From positions 22,444 to 86,443 of the forward strand of contig JAHJIN010000194.1 in assembly GCA_018823415.1 (NCBI GenBank): DNA of 64,000 bases, in the 5' to 3' direction. The DNA comes from Chloroflexota bacterium. Its GTDB lineage: Bacteria > Chloroflexota > JAHJIN01. The translations under genes were made by a program, and so were the position numbers. The number at the start of each line of letters is the position of its first letter. Position 1 is the first letter of the stretch. Under the pieces are notes generated by a model. The model saw only the letters and a program-made list of their open reading frames with translations. It did not search any database and had not been told where the DNA came from. Below, piece after piece: positions 32,095-39,354 of this stretch.

Positions 32095-34995
32095 TCATGG
32101 ATATGCGGCCTCGACCGACACGGCCTGGAGTACCACGTGATCACCCAGGGGTGCGCCCGCCTCGTCTGCCACCGACAATCGGGCATTGGTCACCGGGTCA
32201 TACAGGCCCACGATGATCTGATAGGTCCCACGCGGTGTCTCGGGCTTGACCGTCAGGCGATAGGTGTCCGTCAGCACCTCGCCGGGGACCCAACTGGTGG
32301 TGGGTGCCGTGCCCCGGCCGGGCACCGCATCGTCCTGCGCCCAGATGCTCGCCGGGCGATTCGGGTCGATGAGGTGGGTAAAGACCTTGTACGACGTGTC
32401 TATGGGCGCCAGGCATTGCCAGTACAGGGTCAGGGTCATGGTCTGGCCGGGTTGCAGCGGGCGGTCGGCCGGCTCGGTCTGATAGCCTAACAAGCGGATA
32501 CCCTCGCCCAGCCGCGCGTTGACCGGGTGCGCGATGGGGGGCACGTTGTAGTTGGGCTCGCGCCCCACCACGGGCACCGATTGCAGGACGACCGGCTCGC
32601 CCACCGGCTGGCTGGCTGCGTCATACACGATGACCACCAGGTGCAATTCCTGGGCATCGCTGATCCCGGCTGCCGGTATTATCTGGTAAAAGTCCACCAC
32701 CAACTCGTCGGCGCGCCACCGGCTGGTGGGGTAGGCATCGCCCACCGGGCGCGGCGCCGACTGGGCCAGGTTTTGCCCGGCCAGGTCGAGCAACTCTACA
32801 GCCAGCACATAATCGCCGGCCGGGGGAACCAGGGCCTGCCAGAACAGCGTGATGGACGACGGCTGCCCGGCCATGAATGGTCCGGGTCCCAGGCTATACC
32901 CCAGCAGTTGCACGTCGCCAAAACGCGCCCCCACCGAGCGCTGGATCGGCAGCGCCTCCAAGGGCGGGGGGTCGCGCGGAGCTACCACGTTCACCTGGCC
33001 CAGGAACAACTCGGCCCCCCGGGGCGTGCCATCAAACCCCGCCACCGAGAGGGGCTGACCGCCCCCGGGCCGGTTCAGGCTCAGGTACAGCTTGTACGCG
33101 CCCGGCGGCGTGCCGGCCGGGATGAGCACAGCACGCCGGTCCAGCCCGGTCTGGCCCAGGGGCCACAACGAAAACGGCCACAACCCGGCCTGCGGCTCGC
33201 TATCGGACAGCGACCAGGTGCGACCGGCCGCGTCGGCCAGGCGCAGCGTCACCAGGTAGCGTTCCTCGACGGCCTGTTGCACGCGCCAGGTCAACAGCAC
33301 GGGCACCACGCCCCAGGCCGCTGGCACTTCGCCGGCGGCCATCTGATATTCGATCAGAGTCACGGCATCGCCAAAGCGCGCGCCGGGCAGCGGGGCCGGC
33401 AACGGGCGCGGCGACGCATGGAATGAGAGCTTGTTGTTCTCGTACCATTCCTGGTCGATCATGTACGCCTTCTGGCCCAGATAGGCTTCCACCCGGGTTT
33501 CCAAGACCCGGCCGGCCGCCTGATACGAAGGAAACCAGAGGCGGGGATACCCGGACAGCAACTTATCCAGGCCGGCCTCCATGCCGGCCGGTTCGTCCCA
33601 TGCGGTGTATGGAACATAGTAGAGCATGGGACGCGGCCGGGGTGCCAGATAACTCTGAAAGTAGCCCACCTGCCACGGATAGATGCAGACCACCGCGTCG
33701 CCAGGGCGAGCCAGGCCACGGGCCCGCGCCATGAGCGGTCGATAGTCGTCGGCGGCGTTGCGTGGTGTGGTATAGAACGCGTGCAAGGTCTGGGCGTTGA
33801 GGGCCACGATGGCGACCATCACCAGCACCGCCGCGCCTATCGGGAGCAATCGCCACTGCCAGCGCGCGGCCCACGCGGCCCGGCGCGCTACGTCCAGTAA
33901 TCCCACCAGCCCGGCGGCTGCCAGCAAGTACCAGGCCGGGGCCACGTAGAGAAACTGGCGCTCGTAATATGGTGGGTGAAACGGAAAGTAGAGGTTGATG
34001 ACCAGGCCGGCTGCCAGGGGGACCAGGAGATACAATAGCAAACCCGACGTCATCGGCCGGGCCGGCTGCCGGGCACTGCGCCATACGGCAACCACGCCGC
34101 ACCCGGCCAGCACCCCGAACACCAGCGCGGCCTCAGGGCTGCCCCCAAAAGCCAGCAGATGATCGACCAGGTATTGCCAGGGCGGCAGCGGCGCATACGC
34201 CTCGTGGGCCACCTTGGCGACCACATAGCTGGTGAGCACCTGATAGGACAAAAGCACCCAGGGCACATAGGCCAGGCCCAGGAGCGCCATACGTCCCAGC
34301 CAGGGCCACAGGTGGCGACGCTGGCGCGCGTCTCGCCAGGCCCACCACAAGACCCACACGGTCTGGAACAGGGGGATGAACACCGCATAGTAATGCGTAT
34401 ACAACGCCGCAATGGTGATCAGAAGATACGCCAGCCAGCGGCGCGAGAGCCAGCGCCGGGGCTGCGCGCGCAGGGCTTGCAACATGAGGACCGTGGACGC
34501 CAGCCCCAGCGTGGTGAGCAGGGCATACATCCGGGCTTCCTGGGCATAGTACACGTGCATGGGCGCAAGCGTCAGGAACAGAGCCGCCAGCAGGCCCACT
34601 GCGCGGCGGCCACTGAGCAGCCGACCCAACTGGTAGACCAGCGGTATCGCCAACAAGCTCGACATGGCCGACAAGAACCGCAAGGCGAACGGGCCCCACT
34701 CGGCCACGAGCGCCCAGACGTGCAGCAGATAGTAGTATAGCGGCGGATGGATGTCCTCGGCGGTCAAGAGAGCCGTGTCCCACGGCATCTGGTTGGCGAA
34801 AAAGACGCTCTTGCCTTCGTCAAACCAGAGAGGCTGAAAATCCAGGGCATGGACGCGCAGGGCAAAAGCCAGCAGGAGCAGGGCCAGCAGGGGGAGCGGA
34901 GAGCGGATGACGTCAAACGTCAAACGTGATGCGTGACGCATGACCGCTTGGCGTAATACAAGACGTGCTGCGGATTGCGTGTTCGGGTCGGTCAT
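32095..34995 (-). CDS. GT39/ArnT-like glycosyltransferase with C-terminal beta-sandwich tail
   Basis: 966 residues. 25-490: PMT/ArnT membrane domain with the acidic loop FQPLWFDEGKSVFF, HPPLYYYLLHVWA, AQEARMYALLTTLG and about 11-12 spans. 490-560: a YLAPRPRPMLYYVPYTAW-type extracellular region. 560-966: three or four repeats of the type 'GDVQLLGYSLGPGPFMAGQ ... ITLFWQAL', a beta-sandwich found in many Chloroflexota glycosyltransferases. ATG 34995 with GGAG at 8 bp. Residues 15-28 are coded by a CAAACGTCAAACGT repeat, so the N-terminus may have been altered by repeat insertion. Uses a polyprenyl-phosphate sugar on the outer face; acceptor unknown. Confidence 0.88.
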   Translation of the reverse strand: MTDPNTQSAARLVLRQAVMRHASRLTFDVIRSPLPLLALLLLAFALRVHALDFQPLWFDEGKSVFFANQMPWDTALLTAEDIHPPLYYYLLHVWALVAEWGPFALRFLSAMSSLLAIPLVYQLGRLLSGRRAVGLLAALFLTLAPMHVYYAQEARMYALLTTLGLASTVLMLQALRAQPRRWLSRRWLAYLLITIAALYTHYYAVFIPLFQTVWVLWWAWRDARQRRHLWPWLGRMALLGLAYVPWVLLSYQVLTSYVVAKVAHEAYAPLPPWQYLVDHLLAFGGSPEAALVFGVLAGCGVVAVWRSARQPARPMTSGLLLYLLVPLAAGLVINLYFPFHPPYYERQFLYVAPAWYLLAAAGLVGLLDVARRAAWAARWQWRLLPIGAAVLVMVAIVALNAQTLHAFYTTPRNAADDYRPLMARARGLARPGDAVVCIYPWQVGYFQSYLAPRPRPMLYYVPYTAWDEPAGMEAGLDKLLSGYPRLWFPSYQAAGRVLETRVEAYLGQKAYMIDQEWYENNKLSFHASPRPLPAPLPGARFGDAVTLIEYQMAAGEVPAAWGVVPVLLTWRVQQAVEERYLVTLRLADAAGRTWSLSDSEPQAGLWPFSLWPLGQTGLDRRAVLIPAGTPPGAYKLYLSLNRPGGGQPLSVAGFDGTPRGAELFLGQVNVVAPRDPPPLEALPIQRSVGARFGDVQLLGYSLGPGPFMAGQPSSITLFWQALVPPAGDYVLAVELLDLAGQNLAQSAPRPVGDAYPTSRWRADELVVDFYQIIPAAGISDAQELHLVVIVYDAASQPVGEPVVLQSVPVVGREPNYNVPPIAHPVNARLGEGIRLLGYQTEPADRPLQPGQTMTLTLYWQCLAPIDTSYKVFTHLIDPNRPASIWAQDDAVPGRGTAPTTSWVPGEVLTDTYRLTVKPETPRGTYQIIVGLYDPVTNARLSVADEAGAPLGDHVVLQAVSVEAAYP

Positions 34996-35038
34996 CGTTC
35001 CGCTCCGTGGTCATCGCCTTTGTTTCTGTTCATGGCCC

Positions 35039-36058
35039 TCAATCGAAATACACGTCGGTGGTGCCCCAAAGCGCGTGACGGATGCGCGGCACGTGGATGG
35101 GCATGATCGGCTCGGGCAAGGCGTCGACCGGAAAGAATGCCGCGTCAGTGGTCTCTGGCCCGGGCCGCAACTGACCGCCGGCCATGCGGCAGATAAACGC
35201 CGCCACAACCACCTGGTTCACCTCGTTGACGACAAAGCCGTCCGGAAACGGCGCGGAATAAACTCCGCTGAGGCTGATGATCTGGACCTCGAGGCCGGTC
35301 TCTTCGCGGGTCTCGCGCACGGCGGCCTGGACCAGCGATTCGCCATACTCCAGGTGCCCGCCGGGCAGCGCCCAATAGCCATTGTCCTCGCGATGCACCA
35401 ACAAGAGCCGGCCGGCCTCGTCCAGGACGATGGCGCACGCCGCCACCCGGGGTGTGACGAGCCGGGTCCAGGCCACCAGGTTGATCCAGGGATGCTCCCG
35501 GCCCGACCGGTCGGCCTCTTCCCAGCGCTCCAGCACGCGCAGGCCGGCCCGCTCTACCAGCAACTCGACCTCGGCCGGGTGATAGTAGGCGAAAAAGACC
35601 GGCCCGGCCTCCGAATCGACCCAGGACTCGCCGGCGCCGCGCTTGACGGCGACAAAGAGATGCCCGTGTTCCAGCACGCGATGAGCCTCGGCCAGCACGG
35701 CCGGGGCCTGGGCCTGGGGCACGTGCAGTAGCGACGCGCAGGCCCACACGCCGTCAAACGCGCCATCGGCAAAGGGCAGCGCGCGCATGTCAGCCAGGAC
35801 CAGGGGAGCGTCCACACGCCGCCGGGCCTCGGCCAGCATCCCCGGCGAGCGGTCCAGTCCCACGGCCCACAGACCCAATTCGCCCAAAAAGCGCGTGTCG
35901 CGCCCGGGGCCGCAGCCCAGGTCCAGCACGCGGGCGCCGGGCCGGAGATACTGGCCGAACGTGTCCAAAGCCCGGTCCAACCGCAGGTCCCACGTGCGCG
36001 CGGCAAAACCGGCGGCCAGTTGGTCATAGACGGCGGTAGTAGCGGCGGTTTCGTTCAT
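35039..36058 (-). CDS. SAM methyltransferase fused to NUDIX hydrolase
   Basis: 339 residues. 1-195: class I methyltransferase (RVLDLGCGPGRDTRFLGELG, AVGLDRSPGMLAEAR, FDGVWACASLLHVP). 200-339: NUDIX domain with ALPGGHLEYGESLVQAAVRE and TREETGLEVQIIS, i.e. the complete GX5EX7REUXEEXGU box. The start, ATG 36058, overlaps the radical SAM gene stop (ATGA), so translation is coupled. Both domains look intact. The fusion suggests successive chemistry on a nucleotide-linked substrate, but no substrate can be named. Confidence 0.9.
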   Translation of the reverse strand: MNETAATTAVYDQLAAGFAARTWDLRLDRALDTFGQYLRPGARVLDLGCGPGRDTRFLGELGLWAVGLDRSPGMLAEARRRVDAPLVLADMRALPFADGAFDGVWACASLLHVPQAQAPAVLAEAHRVLEHGHLFVAVKRGAGESWVDSEAGPVFFAYYHPAEVELLVERAGLRVLERWEEADRSGREHPWINLVAWTRLVTPRVAACAIVLDEAGRLLLVHREDNGYWALPGGHLEYGESLVQAAVRETREETGLEVQIISLSGVYSAPFPDGFVVNEVNQVVVAAFICRMAGGQLRPGPETTDAAFFPVDALPEPIMPIHVPRIRHALWGTTDVYFD

Positions 36059-37626
36059 GCGGCATCCATCGCCCGCTGGTACTCGCGCCACAGCCGGTCC
36101 CGGTCTGCACCAGCGGCAGCATCGGCAGCGGCCGCGTCCCAAGGCAGCGGCTCGTCCGGGGACCACGCACCCAGGTAGCGGGCCGGGTCCGCGCCGCACG
36201 AGGCCAGCGCGTCGCCCCAGGCCCGGCGCGTGGGTCCCTGGCAAACGGACAAGGCCCGGGCCACGCCCACGTCGCCCCGGGACAGCACCGCCTGCACCTC
36301 GGCCCACTCGGCGCTTTCGGGCCGGGCGGCGATCCGCAGCCCGCGCAGGGCACTCTGCACGCGCCGCTGGCGCGCTCGTACGATGGCCAGGGGCGTGACG
36401 GCAGCCCACTGGAACGGGGTGCCGGCCTTGGGCACAAAGGGCGTGAGAGTGGCGGATATGCCGCCCTGAAACTGCTGGCGTACGGCCCGGCACAGGTCCA
36501 CGATGGCGCCGGCGTCGGCGTCGGTTTCGCTGGGGAGGCCCACCATGAAATAGAGCTTGAGGTTGTGGAACCCGTGCGCCTGGGCCTGCCCGGCGGCGTG
36601 CAGGATGTGCGCTTGGGTGAGGCCCTTGCGGACAGCGTCACGGAGACGCTGCGAACCGGCTTCGGGGGCCAGGGTGATGGTTTGCGTATCGCTCTCGGCC
36701 AGCGCCGCCAGCAGCGGCTCGGTGAGCGAGTCGGCCCGCAGACTGGAAACGGCGATGCGCCCGCCCAGCGCCCGAATGCCGGCCACCAACTCGTCAATGC
36801 GGCTGTAATCGCTCACGGCGGCCCCCACCAGCCCGACGCGGGGCCGGTGCTGCAAGCCTTCTTCCGCCTGCCGGAGCAGCACGTCCAGCGACCGCTCCCG
36901 GGACGGCCGCAGGCAGTAGCCGGTCAGGCAGAACCGGCAGCCACGCCCGCAGCCTCGGCTCACCTCCACCAGCGCCATGCCGCCAAACTCGGTGTCGTGG
37001 GTATAGACGACGGTAGAGACAGGAAAGGCATCGAGGTCGAGGGCTGGTTGACGCGTGACACTGGGCGTCTCACCGCTTGGCGTGGCGATGGGCGTGTACA
37101 GGCCCGGCACGCCGGCCAGCGTGGCGCGGTCGCCGGTCCGCAGCGCGTCCAGCAGCGCCGGCACGATGACTTCGCCATCGCCCACGGCTACCGCGTCACA
37201 GATGAGCGACAGGGGTACCGGGTTGGCGGTGGGGGCCGGCCCCCCGGCGATGATGAGTGGGTGCCGCTCGTCGCGCTCGGCGGCCAGCAGGGGAATGCCG
37301 GCGGCGCGCAAAATCGCCACCAGGTTGAAATAATCCAGCTCGTAGGACACGGTAAAGGCGATGACGGCGAAATCGTCCAGAGGGCGCTGGGATTCCAGAG
37401 CCAGCGGCGGGTCGAAATCGTCCAGAAAGGCCCGCTCGCAGACTACATCGTCGGGCTGGTTGAACAGACGATAGAGCGCGTGCAGGCCCAGGCTGGACAT
37501 GCCCACGTGGTACGTGTTGGGATAGACCAGGGCCACGGCCAGCCGGCCGCCCCAGTCCTTGACGATGGTGCCTTGCTCGCCGGCCAACCGCTCGCGAATG
37601 GCAGCCTGGTCTTCCCAGCGGATCAC
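36055..37626 (-). CDS. B12-binding-type radical SAM enzyme
   Basis: 523 residues. N-terminal part resembles a B12-binding-like fold (VALVYPNTYHVGMSSLGLHA; DDFAVIAFTVSYELDYFN; GDGEVIVP). Radical SAM cluster CGRGCRFC with SRG before it, then VGLVGAAVSDY, VSSLRADSLT, TITLAPEAGSQRLRDAVRKG, LYFMVGLPSET and TLTPFVPKAGTPFQW. A GTG start at 37626 (VIRWEDQAA) has GGGGAGG upstream and lies after the predicted transcription start, whereas the ATG at 37656 is upstream of it. Belongs to the class of uncharacterised radical SAM proteins; substrate unknown. Coupled to the methyltransferase-NUDIX fusion. Confidence 0.9.
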   Translation of the reverse strand: MIRWEDQAAIRERLAGEQGTIVKDWGGRLAVALVYPNTYHVGMSSLGLHALYRLFNQPDDVVCERAFLDDFDPPLALESQRPLDDFAVIAFTVSYELDYFNLVAILRAAGIPLLAAERDERHPLIIAGGPAPTANPVPLSLICDAVAVGDGEVIVPALLDALRTGDRATLAGVPGLYTPIATPSGETPSVTRQPALDLDAFPVSTVVYTHDTEFGGMALVEVSRGCGRGCRFCLTGYCLRPSRERSLDVLLRQAEEGLQHRPRVGLVGAAVSDYSRIDELVAGIRALGGRIAVSSLRADSLTEPLLAALAESDTQTITLAPEAGSQRLRDAVRKGLTQAHILHAAGQAQAHGFHNLKLYFMVGLPSETDADAGAIVDLCRAVRQQFQGGISATLTPFVPKAGTPFQWAAVTPLAIVRARQRRVQSALRGLRIAARPESAEWAEVQAVLSRGDVGVARALSVCQGPTRRAWGDALASCGADPARYLGAWSPDEPLPWDAAAADAAAGADRDRLWREYQRAMDAA

Positions 37627-37644
37627 GTTCGCCTCCCCATGCGC

Positions 37645-37673
37645 ATTATACCGCACGATGGGGGTGATGACAA
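37645..37673 (-). promoter_or_regulatory. promoter of the radical SAM operon
   Basis: Minus strand: TTGTCA (37673-37668), exact 17-bp spacer, TATAAT (37650-37645). Start near 37638, which places the GTG at 37626 just inside the mRNA and favours it over ATG 37656. Confidence 0.75.
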
Positions 37674-37750
37674 GGGTAGTGTCAGCGCGGCGCTATCATC
37701 GGGGCGGAATGACCGCCCCGGTTTTACTGTGCGCGGACGCTTGACGCATA

Positions 37751-37779
37751 TTGACTTGAGCGCAAGGTTGGGGTATACT
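37751..37779 (+). promoter_or_regulatory. promoter of the pentapeptide-repeat gene
   Basis: TTGACT (37751-37756), 17-bp spacer, TATACT (37774-37779). Start about 37786, about 57 nt before ATG 37843. Divergent from the radical SAM promoter. Confidence 0.7.
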
Positions 37780-37842
37780 GATGTGGGAGGCGCGCAGACC
37801 CAGACTGCCAGAACCACCATATCACACAGAAGGAGGAAACAG

Positions 37843-38595
37843 ATGGACGCCCAAGAGCTTATCCAACGATACCAGGCAGGCGAGAAAGATTTTCACGAGG
37901 CCAATCTGAGCGGGGCCGACCTGAGTGGGGCCGACCTGAGAGAGGCCGACCTGAGTGGGGCCAACCTGAGCAAGGCTCATCTACGTGATGCCGATATGAG
38001 CAAGGGCGACCTGGAAGGGGCCAACCTGCGCCGGGCCATTCTGTACTGGGCCAACCTGCTCTGGGCCAACCTGCGCCGGGCCGACCTGGAAGGAGCCAAC
38101 CTGAGCGGGGCCAACCTCAGCGGGGCCGACCTGGAGGGGGCCGACCTGAGAGAGGCCGACCTGAACGGGGCCAACCTGAGCCGGGCTCATCTACGTGAGG
38201 CCAAGCTGGAAGGGGCCGACCTGAGAGAGGCTGACCTGAGCGGGGCCGACCTTACTTGGGTCGACCTGAGCGGGGCCGACCTGCGCGAAGCTGACCTGCG
38301 CGGGACCAACCTGAAGGGGACCATTCTGAGTGATGATACACGGATTGACACCAAATGGCGACTGGTCTGGGAAATCGTAACCAAACCTAATGAAGGACGT
38401 GACTTGAGCAAGGCCGACCTGCGCGGGGCCAACCTGAACGAGGCCTTCCTGCGCAGGGCCGATCTGAGCGAGGCCGATCTGAGTGGAACCGATCTAAGTG
38501 GGGCCGACCTCAGTGGAGCCGACCTGCGCGATGCCGACCTGCGCGGGGCCAACCTGTTCGGGGCCACCATGCCCGACGACAGTATACACGACTGA
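37843..38595 (+). CDS. pentapeptide-repeat protein
   Basis: 250 residues. After a short helix ([17 protein letters not shown]) there are about 28 A(D/N)LxX-type pentapeptides ([15 protein letters not shown]...), which fold into a right-handed quadrilateral helix. Residues about 163-190 form a non-repeat insert ([20 protein letters not shown]) that interrupts the helix, after which repeats resume. No signal or membrane span. ATG 37843 with AAGGAGG. The repeats explain the many GGGGCCGACCTG copies at the DNA level. Function unknown; some relatives bind gyrase, but no such residues are specific here. Confidence 0.92.
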   Translation: MDAQELIQRYQAGEKDFHEANLSGADLSGADLREADLSGANLSKAHLRDADMSKGDLEGANLRRAILYWANLLWANLRRADLEGANLSGANLSGADLEGADLREADLNGANLSRAHLREAKLEGADLREADLSGADLTWVDLSGADLREADLRGTNLKGTILSDDTRIDTKWRLVWEIVTKPNEGRDLSKADLRGANLNEAFLRRADLSEADLSGTDLSGADLSGADLRDADLRGANLFGATMPDDSIHD

Positions 38596-38666
38596 TCCCA
38601 TGACCTCCACGCCACAACGCCACAACGCCAGGGCCTACCCGGTGCCAGGAACCTATCACACCAAGC

Positions 38667-38691
38667 AGGGGCGCGATTGAATCGCGCCCCT
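38667..38691. repeat. GGGGCGCGAT palindrome
   Basis: AGGGGCGCGAT-TGA-ATCGCGCCCCT, perfect stem of 11 bp with a 3-nt loop. Shares the AGGGGCG start with the terminator hairpin 22 bp downstream; likely members of one dispersed family. Confidence 0.6.
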
Positions 38692-38713
38692 CCCCTACGA
38701 GCCCATTGTCCGG

Positions 38714-38744
38714 CAGGGGCGAGGTGACCTCGCCCCTGTTTTTT
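38714..38744 (+). terminator. terminator after the pentapeptide-repeat gene
   Basis: CAGGGGCGAGG-TGA-CCTCGCCCCTG, 11-bp perfect stem, then six T. Within the 38596-38844 gap, which otherwise holds the palindrome at 38667 and repeat copy B. Confidence 0.8.
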
Positions 38745-38757
38745 GTTCATACGTCAG

Positions 38758-38849
38758 GGCCTAACCCACGGAATTCTTGTGCTAGCGAAACGGCATGAGC
38801 AAGAATCTTCAGACCATCAGCCTGGTTGGTTTGGCTCATCCAGGTTAGG
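38758..38849. repeat. dispersed ~93-bp palindromic element, copy B
   Basis: Same layout as copy A (20704-20798): GGCCTAACCC ... ATTCTTGTGCTAGCGAAACG ... GAGCAAGAAT ... CTGGTTGG ... ATCCAGGTTAGG. The end overlaps the stop codon (TAA) of the HIT gene on the other strand by a few bases. Confidence 0.75.
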
Positions 38850-39333
38850 GCATGGCTTCGCGGATACGCCGGGCCAGGGCAGCCAGCTCGTCGTCCGGCA
38901 GGTCCAGGATGCCCCGGTCGATGCTCAGGGCGGCGAGTTGCTGCTCCTCATAGGGCACGCCGGGCGGCAGAGGGACAACGTGCCAGTGGACGTGCCGGTT
39001 GCCCTGCTGGCTGCCCAGCGAGAGGAGATAGACCCGCTCCGTGGGGACCACGCGTCGCACCGCCTCGGCCACGCGATAGATGACGTGCTGGAGTTGCAGG
39101 TACTCGTCCGGCGAGAAATCGCCGGTCACGTGCTCCCGGTGCTGGCGCGGGGCCACCAGGGTATAGCCATAGAGCGGGGGATACTTGTTGAGAAAGGCCA
39201 CGGCCACCTCGTCCTGGTAGACGATGTGGTGGCGATAGGCCGGGTCGCCGGCCAGCAACGCGCACACAAAGCAGGGGCCGCCTTGCGATCGACGGACGTA
39301 CGCATCCATGTCGAACGGCCGATAGTGGGTCAT
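38845..39333 (-). CDS. HIT-family nucleotide-binding hydrolase
   Basis: 162 residues. CFVCALLAGD (zinc-like CxxC of HIT proteins), VAFLNKYPPLYGYTLVAPRQHREH, and the signature HVHWHVVPL with three histidines. Probably hydrolyses or transfers AMP from dinucleotides such as Ap4A. ATG 39333 with AGGGA. Stop codon lies inside the end of the dispersed repeat copy B. 21 bp after the Ca-ATPase start region; may share a transcript with it. Confidence 0.92.
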   Translation of the reverse strand: MTHYRPFDMDAYVRRSQGGPCFVCALLAGDPAYRHHIVYQDEVAVAFLNKYPPLYGYTLVAPRQHREHVTGDFSPDEYLQLQHVIYRVAEAVRRVVPTERVYLLSLGSQQGNRHVHWHVVPLPPGVPYEEQQLAALSIDRGILDLPDDELAALARRIREAMP

Positions 39334-39354
39334 GTTAGTCCCTCTACCTTACGG

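Noticed and set aside
37900..38320. Dense tandem GGGGCCGACCTG repeats, possible CRISPR or satellite
   Set aside because: Explained by codons of the pentapeptide-repeat protein in one open frame.
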